Part shown: piece after piece, positions 20,034 to 31,131 of the stretch | Layout of the letters: each line of letters starts with the position of its first letter | Numbering within the stretch: position 1 is the stretch's first letter | Source of the DNA: Mycolicibacterium litorale | Lineage (GTDB): Bacteria > Actinomycetota > Actinomycetes > Mycobacteriales > Mycobacteriaceae | Length of the DNA stretch: 64,000 nucleotides | Assembly: GCF_014218295.1 (NCBI RefSeq) | Contig: NZ_AP023287.1 | Location: forward strand, 1,922,001-1,986,000 | Direction of reading: 5' to 3' | Made by a program: the position numbers and the translations under genes | Notes under the pieces: model-generated | The model's input: the letters and a program-made list of their open reading frames with translations, nothing else | Told to the model about the DNA's origin: nothing | Database searches by the model: none

Positions 20034-20600
20034 ATGTCCACGCACAGGGCAGCACGATCGCCGCTCGTGCTCGATATCTCGCGATTGGCCCGGCGACCTG
20101 GCTCGATGATGACGTTCCAGGAGACCGTTCCCAGTCCCTCCCGGATCGGTCTCGACCTGATCGGCATCCCGGAGGGCGCCCCGCTGACGCTCGACCTCCA
20201 GATCCAGTCGGTGTCCGAAGGCGCGCTGGTGACCGGCACGGTGTCGGCGCCGACGAGCGGCGAGTGTGCTCGCTGCCTGACGCCGCTGACCGGTGACGTC
20301 GAGATCGAGCTGACCGAGTTGTACGCCTATCCCGACAGCACCACCGACGCCACCACCGAGGAGGACGAGGTGAGCCGCGTCGGTGCGACCGGTGTCCCGG
20401 ACACGGTCGACCTCGAGCAACCGATCATCGACGCGGTCGGTCTGGCGCTGCCGTTCGCACCGCTGTGCGGACCGGACTGCGCGGGGTTGTGCGCGGAGTG
20501 CGGCGTCGCGCTGGCCACCGCAGAGCCCGGCCACCACCACGAGACGATCGACCCGCGCTGGGCGAAGCTCAGCGGACTGCTGGAACGAGACGAGAAGTGA
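20034..20600 (+). CDS. DUF177 (YceD) family protein
   Basis: 188 aa, conserved actinobacterial protein (Rv2926c). Four Cys in ECARCL and CGPDC/CAECG form the metal-ribbon-like pattern of this family. In many bacteria and plants the family lies next to rpmF or is involved in 23S rRNA metabolism; here it is followed directly by rnc with a 4-bp GTGA overlap, which supports a link to rRNA processing. No rpmF is between them. Confidence 0.85.
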   Translation: MSTHRAARSPLVLDISRLARRPGSMMTFQETVPSPSRIGLDLIGIPEGAPLTLDLQIQSVSEGALVTGTVSAPTSGECARCLTPLTGDVEIELTELYAYPDSTTDATTEEDEVSRVGATGVPDTVDLEQPIIDAVGLALPFAPLCGPDCAGLCAECGVALATAEPGHHHETIDPRWAKLSGLLERDEK

Positions 20601-21304
20601 CGGTGGACCGTTCGCCGCTGCTGGCGGCGCTCGGAGTCGATCTGCCCGACGAACTGCTCACCGTCGCCCTCACGCACCGCAGCTATTCGTACGAGAACGG
20701 CGGCCTACCCACCAATGAGCGGCTCGAGTTCCTCGGCGATGCGGTGCTCGGGCTGACGATCACCGAGGAACTCTTCCGCCGCCACCCCGAGCGCTCCGAA
20801 GGCGATCTGGCCAAACTGCGGGCGAGCATCGTCAACACCCACGCACTCGCCGACGTGGGACGCAAACTGTCCGACGACGGACTCGGCGCCTACCTGCTGC
20901 TGGGCAAGGGCGAGGAGAACTCCGGCGGAGCCGACAAGTCGAGCATCCTCGCCGACGGTGTCGAATCCCTGCTCGGCGCCATCTATGTCGAACACGGCAT
21001 CACCGTCGCGCGGGAGGTGATCCTGCGCCTGTTCGCCGGGCTGCTCGACACCGCACCCACGCTGGGCGCCGGGCTGGACTGGAAGAGCAGCCTGCAGGAA
21101 CTCACCGCGGCGCGCGGACTCGGCGCACCGCACTACGTGGTCACCTCGACCGGACCCGACCACGACAAGGTGTTCACCGCCTCGGTGCTCGTCACCGACA
21201 TCGAGTACGGCACGGGCGTCGGCCGCACCAAGAAGGAAGCCGAACTCAAGGCGGCGGCCGCGGCATGGACGGCGCTGGACAGTTCGGCGCCGGACGAGTC
21301 GTAG
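20597..21304 (+). CDS. rnc: Ribonuclease III
   Basis: Cleaves double-stranded RNA, mainly rRNA precursors. 235 aa. Catalytic signature NERLEFLGDAVLGL, second acidic site ADGVESLLGAIYVEHG, and a C-terminal dsRNA-binding domain from about residue 160 (DWKSSLQELTAARG ... GRTKKEAELKAAAAAW). I use the GTG at 20597 overlapping the DUF177 stop; a second GTG at 20603 is equally possible and costs two residues. Followed 6 nt later by mutM. Confidence 0.96.
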   Translation: MTVDRSPLLAALGVDLPDELLTVALTHRSYSYENGGLPTNERLEFLGDAVLGLTITEELFRRHPERSEGDLAKLRASIVNTHALADVGRKLSDDGLGAYLLLGKGEENSGGADKSSILADGVESLLGAIYVEHGITVAREVILRLFAGLLDTAPTLGAGLDWKSSLQELTAARGLGAPHYVVTSTGPDHDKVFTASVLVTDIEYGTGVGRTKKEAELKAAAAAWTALDSSAPDES

Positions 21305-21310
21305 TCCCGG

Positions 21311-22201
21311 ATGCCTGAGCTACCCGAGGTCGAGGTCGTCCGCCGCGGCCTGGACGCCCATGTCACCGGCAAGGCGATCGCCGCGGTGCGGGTGCACCAT
21401 CTGCGGGCGGTGCGCCGCCACGAGGCGGGACCCGCGGATCTGACGGCGCGGCTGCTGGGCGCGCGGATCACCGGGACCGGCAGGCGCGGCAAGTACCTGT
21501 GGCTGACCCTCGAGGAGGGTGATGAGCCGCTTGCGCGAAGAGCAGAAAGCAGTGTCGCGCTGGTGGTGCACCTCGGGATGAGCGGGCAGATGCTGCTCGG
21601 ACCCATCCCGAAGGAGGACCACCTGCGCATCGCGGCGCTGCTCGACGACGGGACGGCCCTGAGTTTCGTCGATCAGCGGACCTTCGGCGGCTGGTTGCTC
21701 GCCGACATGGTCACCGTCGACGGAACCGACGTCCCGATGCCCGTCGCGCATGTGGCGCGCGATCCGCTCGACCCGCTGTTCGACCGCGATGCCGTGGTGA
21801 AGGTGTTGCGCGGCAAGCACTCTGAGATCAAACGCCAGCTACTCGACCAGACGGTGGTGTCGGGTATCGGCAACATCTACGCCGACGAGGCGCTGTGGCG
21901 GGCGAAGGTCAACGGCGCCCGGATCGCGTCGTCGCTGACCCGGCCGAAGCTGGCTGAACTGCTCGACGCGGCCGCGGAGGTGATGACCGAGGCGCTGGGG
22001 CAGGGCGGCACGTCGTTCGATTCGCTCTACGTCAACGTCAACGGCGAATCCGGATACTTCGACCGGTCGCTGGATGCCTACGGCCGCGAGGGTGAGCCGT
22101 GCCGGCGCTGCGGGGCGATCATGCGCCGGGAGAAATTCATGAACCGGTCGTCGTTCTACTGTCCGCGCTGTCAGCCCCGGCCGCGCGTCCGGCGCACCTG
22201 A
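21311..22201 (+). CDS. mutM: Formamidopyrimidine-DNA glycosylase
   Basis: Removes oxidised purines such as 8-oxoguanine and nicks the abasic site. 296 aa. N-terminal [13 protein letters not shown] gives the catalytic Pro2/Glu3; [27 protein letters not shown] (H2TH region) and the C-terminal zinc finger (C-x2-C-x16-C-x2-C) are intact. Odd: between strand LWLTLEE and [11 protein letters not shown] the loop [12 protein letters not shown] is encoded by a copy of a dispersed repeat (21521-21545). The loop length is about that of the M. tuberculosis protein, so the enzyme should still fold. Confidence 0.96.
   Translation: MPELPEVEVVRRGLDAHVTGKAIAAVRVHHLRAVRRHEAGPADLTARLLGARITGTGRRGKYLWLTLEEGDEPLARRAESSVALVVHLGMSGQMLLGPIPKEDHLRIAALLDDGTALSFVDQRTFGGWLLADMVTVDGTDVPMPVAHVARDPLDPLFDRDAVVKVLRGKHSEIKRQLLDQTVVSGIGNIYADEALWRAKVNGARIASSLTRPKLAELLDAAAEVMTEALGQGGTSFDSLYVNVNGESGYFDRSLDAYGREGEPCRRCGAIMRREKFMNRSSFYCPRCQPRPRVRRT
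21521..21545 (+). repeat. Dispersed mini-ORF repeat copy inside mutM
   Basis: The first ~23 bases match the tandem repeat at 45588-45655 (core ATGAGCCGCTTGCGCGAAGA). It is read in mutM in a different frame from the mini-ORF; in its own frame it would give [16 protein letters not shown] tract lies just upstream as in the other copies. Confidence 0.85.
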
Positions 22202-22224
22202 GTCGCCTCGCGCCTCTCGCCTCT

Positions 22225-22287
22225 CGCCGAGATCGACGTTTCGCCGCCACGGTCTCGCACTTTCGCGCCCGTTTGTTCGGATGGGCG
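22225..22287. repeat. 63-bp intergenic repeat, copy 1
   Basis: Aligns without gaps to 26631-26693: first 14 bases identical (CGCCGAGATCGACG), a 15-base variable centre, then 27 of 34 matching. Lies between mutM and the OsmC gene and reaches to 13 nt before the OsmC start. Confidence 0.75.
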
Positions 22288-22299
22288 AAGATGGGAGCC

Positions 22300-22716
22300 A
22301 TGACGGATCTGTGGGTGGAGCGCACCGGCGTGCGCCGCTATACCGGGCGCAGTTCGCGCGGCGCCGAGGTGCTGGTCGGCTCGGAGGATGTCGAGGGCGT
22401 GTTCACCCCCGGCGAGCTGATGAAGATCGCGCTGGCCGCCTGCAGCGGGATGAGCAGCGACCAGCCGCTGCGCCGCCGGCTCGGCGACGACTATCCCGCG
22501 ACGATCCGCGTCTCGGGCCCCGCCGACCGCGACCAGGAGCGCTACCCGCTGCTCGAGGAGTCACTCGAGGTCGACCTGTCGGGGCTGTCGGACGACGAGG
22601 TGGCGCGCCTGCTGACCGTCGTCGAACGCGCCATCGACCAGGTCTGCACCGTCGGGCGCACGCTCAAATCGGGCACCGAGGTGACGTTCGAGATCAACGA
22701 TGTCGGACGCGTCTGA
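22300..22716 (+). CDS. OsmC-family peroxide-resistance-like protein
   Basis: 138 aa, matches the Rv2923c type. OsmC/Ohr proteins are thiol peroxidases; here the central helix contains one Cys ([12 protein letters not shown]) and a second one ([11 protein letters not shown]), the redox pair expected for the family. [16 protein letters not shown] is the family signature. ATG at 22300; an in-frame ATG at 22291 is possible. The acylphosphatase gene overlaps its 3' end by 17 nt. Confidence 0.85.
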   Translation: MTDLWVERTGVRRYTGRSSRGAEVLVGSEDVEGVFTPGELMKIALAACSGMSSDQPLRRRLGDDYPATIRVSGPADRDQERYPLLEESLEVDLSGLSDDEVARLLTVVERAIDQVCTVGRTLKSGTEVTFEINDVGRV

Positions 22717-22984
22717 GGTCCGGCTGACCGCCTGGGTCCACGGCCACGTCCAGGGCGTCGGTTTCCGCTGGTGGACACGTTCGCGTGCGCTGGAACTGGG
22801 ACTGAGCGGGTTCGCCGCGAACAAACCCGACGGGCGTGTGCAGGTCGTCGCCCAGGGGCCGCGCGAAACCTGTGAGCGGCTGCTCGCCCTGCTCGAGGGC
22901 GGCGACACGCCGGGCCGGGTCGACAAGGTGATCGCCGACTGGTCGGACGCGCGCGAGCGCATCACCGGATTCGACGAGCGCTAG
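22700..22984 (+). CDS. acyP: Acylphosphatase
   Basis: 94-aa enzyme that hydrolyses acyl phosphates such as carbamoyl- or acetyl-phosphate. Signature [17 protein letters not shown] with the phosphate-binding loop Arg, and catalytic Asn in [16 protein letters not shown]. Starts inside the OsmC gene (17-nt overlap) and ends 15 nt before smc. Confidence 0.94.
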   Translation: MSDASEVRLTAWVHGHVQGVGFRWWTRSRALELGLSGFAANKPDGRVQVVAQGPRETCERLLALLEGGDTPGRVDKVIADWSDARERITGFDER

Positions 22985-22985
22985 G

Positions 22986-22991
22986 TAGTCT
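22986..22991 (+). promoter_or_regulatory. Leaderless -10 element of smc
   Basis: TAGTCT 8 nt before the smc ATG, no Shine-Dalgarno sequence. Confidence 0.45.
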
Positions 22992-22999
22992 GGCACGTC

Positions 23000-25900
23000 A
23001 TGCATCTGAAGAGTCTGACGCTCAAGGGCTTCAAGTCCTTCGCAGCGCCGACGACTCTGCGGTTCGAACCGGGCATCACCTGCGTGGTCGGTCCCAACGG
23101 TTCGGGTAAGTCCAACGTTGTCGACGCGCTGACCTGGGTCATGGGCGAGCACAGCGCCAAGACGCTGCGCGGCGGCAAGATGGAGGACGTCATCTTCGCC
23201 GGCACGTCGTCGCGCGCCCCGCTCGGACGCGCCGAGGTGACGGTGACCATCGACAACTCCGACAACGCGCTGCCGATCGAGTACTCCGAGGTGTCCATCA
23301 CCCGCCGGATGTTCCGCGACGGCGGCAGCGAATACGAGATCAACGGCAGCCACTGCCGCCTGATGGACGTCCAGGAACTGCTCAGCGATTCAGGTATCGG
23401 CCGGGAGATGCACGTCATCGTCGGGCAGGGCAAACTCTCGGAGATCCTCGAATCGCGCCCGGAGGACCGTCGCGCCTTCATCGAGGAGGCCGCCGGTGTG
23501 CTCAAACACCGCAAACGCAAAGAGAAGGCGGTCCGCAAGCTCGACTCCATGCAGGCCAACCTGGCCCGTCTGACCGACCTCACCACCGAACTGCGCCGTC
23601 AGCTCAAACCACTGGGCCGTCAGGCGGAGGTGGCGCGGCGGGCCCAGACCATCCAGGCCGACCTGCGCGACGCCCGGCTGCGACTGGCCGCCGACGACCT
23701 GGTGACCCGGCGCTCGGAGTTCGACAGCACCCACCAGACCGAGACGATGCTGCGCCGCGAGCACGACGAGATCACCACCCGGCTGGAGGCGGCCACCGCG
23801 GAACTCGACGGCCACGAGACCGCGGTCGCCGAACTCACCGAACGCGCCGAACAGGCCCAGCAGGCGTGGTTCCGGCTCTCGGCGCTGGCCGAACGGGTCA
23901 GCGCCACGGTGCGGATCGCCGCCGAGCGCACCCAGCTGCTCGACGCCGAACCGGAGCCGTCGACCGGCCGGGATCCCGAGGAGATGGAGGCCGAGGCCGA
24001 CCACATGGCGGCCCATGAAGCCGAACTCCTCGCCGAGCTGGCCGAATCCCGCGCCGTGCTGGAGGCGACCCGTGAGGAACTGGCCGAACGCGAACGCGTC
24101 GCCGCCGAAGCCGAGCGCGCGCACATGGCCGCCGCCCGCGCCGAGGCCGACCGGCGCGAAGGCCTGGCCCGGCTCGCCGGCCAGGTCGACACCATGCGCA
24201 CCCGCGTGGAGTCGATCGACGAGACCGTGGCGCGGCTGACGGTCGGCATCGAGGAGGCCGCCGCCAAGGCGGAGCAGGCTCAGGCGGAGTTCGAGACCGT
24301 GCAGTCCCGCGTCGGCGAACTCGACGCCGGCGAGCTCGGACTCGACGAACACCACGACCGCACCGTGGCGGCGTTGCGCCAGGCCGACGAGCGGGTGGCC
24401 GAACTGCAGACCGCCGAACGGGCCGCCGAACGCCAGGTCGCCTCGCTGCGGGCCCGTATCGATGCGCTCGCGGTGGGCCTCGACCGCCGCGACGGCGCGG
24501 CGTGGTTGCAGCAGAACCACGGTGGGGCCGGGCTTTTCGGGTCCGTCGCGGAACTGGTCAAAGTCCGCCCTGGACACGAGGTGGCCGTGGCGGCGGTCCT
24601 CGGTGCGGCCGCGGACGCGCTGGCCGCGGAGAACTCCGGTGCCGCCCGCGAGGCGGTCGCTGCGCTCAAGGAATCCGACGGCGGCCGGGCCGCGATCGTG
24701 CTGGGCGACTGGCCGGAGACGCCACCCGCCGATCTGCCCGCGCTGCCCGCCGGCGCGGTGTGGGCGCTCGACGTGGTCGACATTCCGGCGCGGCTGCGCG
24801 GCGCGGTCACCGCGATGCTGTCGGGCGTCGCGGTCGTCGCCGATCTGGCCGCCGCCCTCGACCTGGTGGCCGGCCGGCCGCAGCTGCGGGCGGTGACCGC
24901 CGACGGCGACCTGGTGGGCGCCGGCTGGGTCAGCGGCGGTTCCGACCGCAAACCCAGCACGCTGGAGATCGCCTCGGAGATCGACAAGGCCCGCGCGGAT
25001 CTGGAGGCCGCCGAGAAGCAGGTCGGTGAGCTGGCCGCCGCACTGTCGGGTGCGCTCACCGAACAGCGGGCCCGTCAGGACGCCGCCGAACACGCGCTGG
25101 CCGCCCTCAACGAATCCGACGCGGCGATCTCGGCCATCTACGAACAGCTCGGCCGGCTCGGACAGGATGCTCGGGCCGCGGCCGCCGAGTACGACCGGCT
25201 GATCCGCCAGCGCGACGAACTCGAGGCGGGCCGCACCCGCACCGTCGAGGAACTCACCGAACTCGAGACCCGGTTGCACAACGCACAGCAGGCCCCGATG
25301 TTCGAGGTCGAACCCGTCGACCGGCAGGCCTCGGTGGCCGCCGCCGAGGCCGCCCGCGCCGCCGAGGTGGAGGCGCGGCTGTCGGTTCGCACCGCCGAGG
25401 AGCGCGCGAACGCCGTTCGGGGACGGGCGGATTCGCTGCGCCGGGCGGCCGCGGCCGAACGCGAGGCGCGGATGCGCGCGCAGCGGGCCAAGCAGGCGCG
25501 CGAACACGCCGCCGCGGTCGCCGGTGCGGTCGCCGACTCCGGCAGGCAGGTTGCCGCGCGGCTGAGCGCGGTGGTCGCCGCCGCGTCGCGCCACCGCGAC
25601 ACCGTGGCCGCCGAACGCCAGCAGCGGGCCGCGGCGCTGAGCGCGGCGCGCGAGGAGGTCAACCAGCTCGGCGCCCGCCTCACCGCGCTGACCGACGCAC
25701 TGCACCGCGACGAGGTCGCCAAGGCGCAGGCCGCGCTGCGCATCGAGCAACTCGAGGCGGCGGTGCTCGAACAGTTCGGCATGGCGCCCGCCGACCTGAT
25801 CGCCGAATACGGCCCCCACATCGCGCTGCCGCCGACGGACCTGGAGATGGCGGAGTACGAGCAGGCCAAGGAGCGCGGCGAGCAGGTCGTCGCGCCGGCG

Positions 25901-26587
25901 CCGATGCCGTTCGACCGCGGCACGCAGGAACGCCGCGCCAAACTCGCCGAGAAGGAGCTCAGGGAGCTCGGCCGGGTCAACCCGCTGGCGCTGGAGGAGT
26001 TCGCCGCGCTCGAGGAGCGGTACAACTTCCTGTCCACCCAGCTCGAGGACGTCAAGGCCGCGCGCAAGGACCTGCTCGACGTGATCGCCGACGTCGACGA
26101 CCGCATCCTGCAGGTGTTCACCGAGGCCTACGCGGACGTCGAACGCGAGTTCACGCAGGTGTTCGCCACGCTGTTTCCCGGCGGTGAGGGCAGGCTTCTG
26201 CTGACCGACCCCGATGACATGCTGACCACCGGCATCGAGGTGGAGGCCCGTCCGCCGGGCAAGAAGATCAAACGGCTCTCGCTGCTGTCGGGTGGCGAGA
26301 AGTCGCTGACCGCGGTGGCGATGCTGGTGGCGATCTTCCGGGCCCGCCCGTCGCCGTTCTACGTGATGGACGAGGTGGAGGCGGCGCTCGACGACGTCAA
26401 CCTGCGTCGGCTGATCAGCCTGTTCGAGCAGCTCAGGGAACGGTCCCAGCTGATCGTCATCACCCACCAGAAGCCGACGATGGAGGTCGCCGACGCGCTC
26501 TACGGCGTCACGATGCAGGGTGACGGCATCACGCAGGTGATCTCGCAGCGGCTGCGCGGCCAGGAGCTGGTGGGCACACAGGCGTAG
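23000..26587 (+). CDS. smc: Chromosome segregation protein SMC
   Basis: 1195-aa condensin ATPase that compacts and helps segregate the chromosome. N-terminal head with Walker [19 protein letters not shown], two long coiled coils (about 165-500 and 660-1020) rich in Ala/Glu/Arg heptads, a hinge (about 510-650, around [17 protein letters not shown]), and the C-terminal head with signature [18 protein letters not shown] and Walker [16 protein letters not shown]. ScpA/ScpB are not in the window. Full length, as in M. tuberculosis Rv2922c. Confidence 0.98.
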   Translation: MHLKSLTLKGFKSFAAPTTLRFEPGITCVVGPNGSGKSNVVDALTWVMGEHSAKTLRGGKMEDVIFAGTSSRAPLGRAEVTVTIDNSDNALPIEYSEVSITRRMFRDGGSEYEINGSHCRLMDVQELLSDSGIGREMHVIVGQGKLSEILESRPEDRRAFIEEAAGVLKHRKRKEKAVRKLDSMQANLARLTDLTTELRRQLKPLGRQAEVARRAQTIQADLRDARLRLAADDLVTRRSEFDSTHQTETMLRREHDEITTRLEAATAELDGHETAVAELTERAEQAQQAWFRLSALAERVSATVRIAAERTQLLDAEPEPSTGRDPEEMEAEADHMAAHEAELLAELAESRAVLEATREELAERERVAAEAERAHMAAARAEADRREGLARLAGQVDTMRTRVESIDETVARLTVGIEEAAAKAEQAQAEFETVQSRVGELDAGELGLDEHHDRTVAALRQADERVAELQTAERAAERQVASLRARIDALAVGLDRRDGAAWLQQNHGGAGLFGSVAELVKVRPGHEVAVAAVLGAAADALAAENSGAAREAVAALKESDGGRAAIVLGDWPETPPADLPALPAGAVWALDVVDIPARLRGAVTAMLSGVAVVADLAAALDLVAGRPQLRAVTADGDLVGAGWVSGGSDRKPSTLEIASEIDKARADLEAAEKQVGELAAALSGALTEQRARQDAAEHALAALNESDAAISAIYEQLGRLGQDARAAAAEYDRLIRQRDELEAGRTRTVEELTELETRLHNAQQAPMFEVEPVDRQASVAAAEAARAAEVEARLSVRTAEERANAVRGRADSLRRAAAAEREARMRAQRAKQAREHAAAVAGAVADSGRQVAARLSAVVAAASRHRDTVAAERQQRAAALSAAREEVNQLGARLTALTDALHRDEVAKAQAALRIEQLEAAVLEQFGMAPADLIAEYGPHIALPPTDLEMAEYEQAKERGEQVVAPAPMPFDRGTQERRAKLAEKELRELGRVNPLALEEFAALEERYNFLSTQLEDVKAARKDLLDVIADVDDRILQVFTEAYADVEREFTQVFATLFPGGEGRLLLTDPDDMLTTGIEVEARPPGKKIKRLSLLSGGEKSLTAVAMLVAIFRARPSPFYVMDEVEAALDDVNLRRLISLFEQLRERSQLIVITHQKPTMEVADALYGVTMQGDGITQVISQRLRGQELVGTQA

Positions 26588-26630
26588 CCGCCGGTCCACG
26601 AGGCGGCGCCGACGGCGCGCGAGGGGGCAG

Positions 26631-26693
26631 CGCCGAGATCGACGAAATGACCAATTCCACTCGCACTTCTGCGACCATGTGTTCGTTTGGGCG
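26631..26693. repeat. 63-bp intergenic repeat, copy 2
   Basis: Partner of 22225-22287 (see there). It sits between the convergent smc and fni genes and ends 18 nt before the fni stop. Confidence 0.75.
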
Positions 26694-26718
26694 CGATCAG
26701 AGAGGCGCGATCAGAGGG
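26691..26718. repeat. 14-bp tandem duplication at the end of fni
   Basis: GCGCGATCAGAGAG is followed directly by GCGCGATCAGAGGG. The second copy covers the fni stop codon region, the first is intergenic. Confidence 0.8.
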
Positions 26719-27745
26719 GTAGGACGCCGACTCGGCGCAGTGCGGCCAGGTCCGCGGCGCCGCACCCGTGCAGACACACCCGCAGCTCGTCGATGAATTG
26801 CTGCAGCCAGTCCACGACCGCATCGGCCGATTCGATCGCGGGCGCGAGCAGCGGGCGGGCGACGGCCACCACGTCGGCGCCCATCGCCAACGCCTTGGCG
26901 GCGTCCATCCCGGTGCGGATCCCGCCGGAGGCCACCAGCGCCACCCCCGGCAGCGTGCGGCGCACCTCGAGCAGCGCCTGCGCGGTCGGGATGCCCCATT
27001 CGGCCAGCGCAGGCGAGCGGATCTCGCCGTAGCGGACGAGCTGCTCGACGCGGGCCCACGACGTGCCGCCCGCGCCCGCCACGTCGATCGCGGCCAGCGG
27101 GCAGTCCACCAGTTCGGCGGCGGCTGCCGCGCCGATGCCGTGTCCGACCTCCTTGAGCATCACCGGCTTGCGCAGGGTGGCCGCGGTCGCCCGCAGCCGT
27201 CCGAGGGATCCGGTGAAGTCGGTGTCCCCGTCGCGCTGCATGGCCTCCTGCAGCGGGTTCGTGTGTACGGCGAGCGCGTCGGCACCAACGTGCTCGAGTG
27301 CCCGCTCCAGCGCCGGGATCACCGGTTCGGACAGCTGGGCCAGCCCCACGTTGCCGATCAGCAGCACGTCAGGGGCGATGTCGCGGACCGCGAAGCTACG
27401 CGCCACCGCGTCGTTGTCGAACATGATGCGCTGCGAGCCCAGCATCATGCCGACGCCGAGCCGGTGGGCCGCGGCGGCCAGGTTGCGGTTGATGACCCCG
27501 GACAGTTCGGCACCGCCGGTCATCGCGCCGATCAGCACGGGAGCCGACAGCCGCTTGCCGAGGAAGTCGGTCCCGAGGTCCAGCCGGCTCAGCGAGGTCT
27601 GGGTCAGCGCGTTGTAGGGCAGCCGGTAGTCTTCGAAACCCGTCGTGACGGTTTCGTACTCCACCGGTCCGTCCAGGCACACGTCGATGTGACGGCGCTT
27701 GCGGAACTGCATGCCGTCCTCGCTGCCAACGGGCCGCAACGTCAC
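26711..27745 (-). CDS. fni: Type 2 isopentenyl-diphosphate isomerase
   Basis: 344-aa FMN-dependent enzyme interconverting isopentenyl and dimethylallyl diphosphate for isoprenoid synthesis. Motifs: [16 protein letters not shown] at the N-terminus, [68 protein letters not shown] and the FMN-phosphate site [19 protein letters not shown] start at 27745; an ATG at 27712 just before QFRKRRH is an alternative. M. tuberculosis lacks this gene at this site and has a type 1 enzyme elsewhere. Confidence 0.92.
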   Translation of the reverse strand: MTLRPVGSEDGMQFRKRRHIDVCLDGPVEYETVTTGFEDYRLPYNALTQTSLSRLDLGTDFLGKRLSAPVLIGAMTGGAELSGVINRNLAAAAHRLGVGMMLGSQRIMFDNDAVARSFAVRDIAPDVLLIGNVGLAQLSEPVIPALERALEHVGADALAVHTNPLQEAMQRDGDTDFTGSLGRLRATAATLRKPVMLKEVGHGIGAAAAAELVDCPLAAIDVAGAGGTSWARVEQLVRYGEIRSPALAEWGIPTAQALLEVRRTLPGVALVASGGIRTGMDAAKALAMGADVVAVARPLLAPAIESADAVVDWLQQFIDELRVCLHGCGAADLAALRRVGVLPL

Positions 27746-27785
27746 CGGTTACCCACCCTGAGACCCACCCTGAAAGAATGGCGGG

Positions 27786-29177
27786 GTGACCCTGGATCTC
27801 TCGCTGGCTGTGTGGATCGCAATCGCGGTCATCGCCGTTCTTCTCGTCGTTGCGCTCGTGGTGGGCCTGGTCCGCTACCGGCGCCGGCGGATCAGGCTCT
27901 CGGAAGCCGACACTGCCACACCGATCGACCGCTCCGGCGGATACACGGCCAGTTCCGGCATCACGTTCACACAATCGTCAGCACCACCGCAGGCCCCGCC
28001 GGCCCGGCCGAAGGACCGCATCGACACCAGCGGGCTGCCCGCGGTCGGTGACGATGCCACGATCCCGCGGGACGCCCCCAAGCGCCCGATCGCCGACGTT
28101 CGGCTGCCCGAACCGCCCGTCGAGACCGCCCCGCCACAGGTACCCGCCGAACCGGTCGCCGAACCGGCCCCGGAGCCCGAGCCGGTCCCCGAACCCGAAC
28201 CGGTTCCCGAACCCGAGCCGGCGCCGGAACCCGAACCGGAGCCCGTCGAGGAGATCGCGCCCACCCACGGCCGGCTGGACCGGCTGCGCGGCCGGCTGGC
28301 GAAGTCGCAGAACGCGCTGGGGCGCAGCATGCTCGGCCTTCTCGGCGGCGGCGATCTCGACGAGGAGTCGTGGGAGGCCGTCGAGGACACCCTGCTGATC
28401 GCCGATCTGGGCCCGGTCGTCACCGAGAAGGTGGTCGGCGCGCTGCGTACCCGGATGGCCAGCGATGCCGTCCGCACCGAAGCGGACGCGCGCGCGGTGC
28501 TGCGCGACGTGCTCGTCAGGGAACTGCACCCGGAGATGGACCGGTCGATCCGGGCGCTGCCGCACGCGGACAAACCGTCGGTGCTGCTGGTCGTCGGCGT
28601 CAACGGCACCGGCAAGACCACCACCGTCGGCAAGCTGGCCCGCGTGCTGGTGGCCGACGGCCGCCGCGTCGTCCTCGGCGCCGCCGACACGTTCCGCGCC
28701 GCGGCCGCCGACCAGCTGCAGACGTGGGCGTCGCGGGTCGGCGCCGAGGTGGTGCGCGGGCCGGAGGGTGCCGACCCGGCGTCGGTCGCCTTCGACTCGG
28801 TGGCCAAGGGCATCGACAACGGCGCCGACGTCGTCGTCATCGACACCGCGGGCCGGCTGCACACCAAGACCGGCCTGATGGACGAGCTGGGCAAGGTCAA
28901 GCGGGTGGTCGAGAAGCGCGCCGCCGTGGACGAGGTGCTGCTCGTCCTCGACGCGACGATCGGCCAGAACAGCCTGCCGCAGGCACGGGTCTTCGCCGAG
29001 GTGGTGAAGATCACCGGAGTCGTGCTGACCAAACTCGACGGCACAGCCAAGGGCGGCATCGTCTTCCGCGTGCAGGAGGAGCTCGGCGTTCCGGTCAAGC
29101 TCGTCGGGCTCGGCGAGGGACCTGACGACCTGGCGCCGTTCGAGCCCGCCGCGTTCGTCGACGCGCTGCTCGGCTGA
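27786..29177 (+). CDS. ftsY: Signal recognition particle receptor FtsY
   Basis: Docks SRP-ribosome complexes at the membrane. 463 aa. An N-terminal transmembrane helix (about 6-28), a variable acidic linker with a Pro/Glu repeat (EPEPVPEPEPVPEPEP, about 125-155), then the NG GTPase domain: GVNGTGKTTTVGKLA (P-loop), DTFRAAAADQL, VVIDTAGRLHTK, LTKLDGTAKGG. GTG start, divergent from fni. Partner ffh lies 4.5 kb downstream. Confidence 0.97.
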   Translation: MTLDLSLAVWIAIAVIAVLLVVALVVGLVRYRRRRIRLSEADTATPIDRSGGYTASSGITFTQSSAPPQAPPARPKDRIDTSGLPAVGDDATIPRDAPKRPIADVRLPEPPVETAPPQVPAEPVAEPAPEPEPVPEPEPVPEPEPAPEPEPEPVEEIAPTHGRLDRLRGRLAKSQNALGRSMLGLLGGGDLDEESWEAVEDTLLIADLGPVVTEKVVGALRTRMASDAVRTEADARAVLRDVLVRELHPEMDRSIRALPHADKPSVLLVVGVNGTGKTTTVGKLARVLVADGRRVVLGAADTFRAAAADQLQTWASRVGAEVVRGPEGADPASVAFDSVAKGIDNGADVVVIDTAGRLHTKTGLMDELGKVKRVVEKRAAVDEVLLVLDATIGQNSLPQARVFAEVVKITGVVLTKLDGTAKGGIVFRVQEELGVPVKLVGLGEGPDDLAPFEPAAFVDALLG

Positions 29178-29217
29178 CACCCGTCGGCGCGCGGGAATCG
29201 CCCCGGCGACTCACGGG

Positions 29218-29287
29218 GAAACATGAGCGTAACCAGGTGGGCCGCTGCGTTCACATTGCGGAAACGCCCACGCATCACCAGCGAAAC
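29218..29287 (+). promoter_or_regulatory. GlnR-type binding sites upstream of amt
   Basis: Pentamers with 6-nt spacing as in actinobacterial GlnR boxes: GAAAC-n6-GTAAC at 29218-29233, and TTCAC-n6-GAAAC-n6-GCATC-n6-GAAAC at 29250-29287. They end 64 nt before the amt start, so GlnR would activate the amt-glnB-glnD operon under nitrogen limitation. The consensus is known from Streptomyces and mycobacteria; the match here is by eye. Confidence 0.75.
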
Positions 29288-29351
29288 GCGCGCACAAGAG
29301 TCTTCTCACGAGGCCGATCCGTCGGCGAATTCCTGAGGAGGTTCACACAAA

Positions 29352-31064
<1,713 letters not shown>

Positions 31065-31131
31065 CCGACGAGGGGGTCGTCTCCCGGCTGCAAACCGTTA
31101 GCACTCACTGGTCCGGGGGAGGACTTCCGAT

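Noticed and set aside
23390..26599. Long open frame antisense to smc
   Set aside because: Same reason; smc on the plus strand is complete with all motifs.
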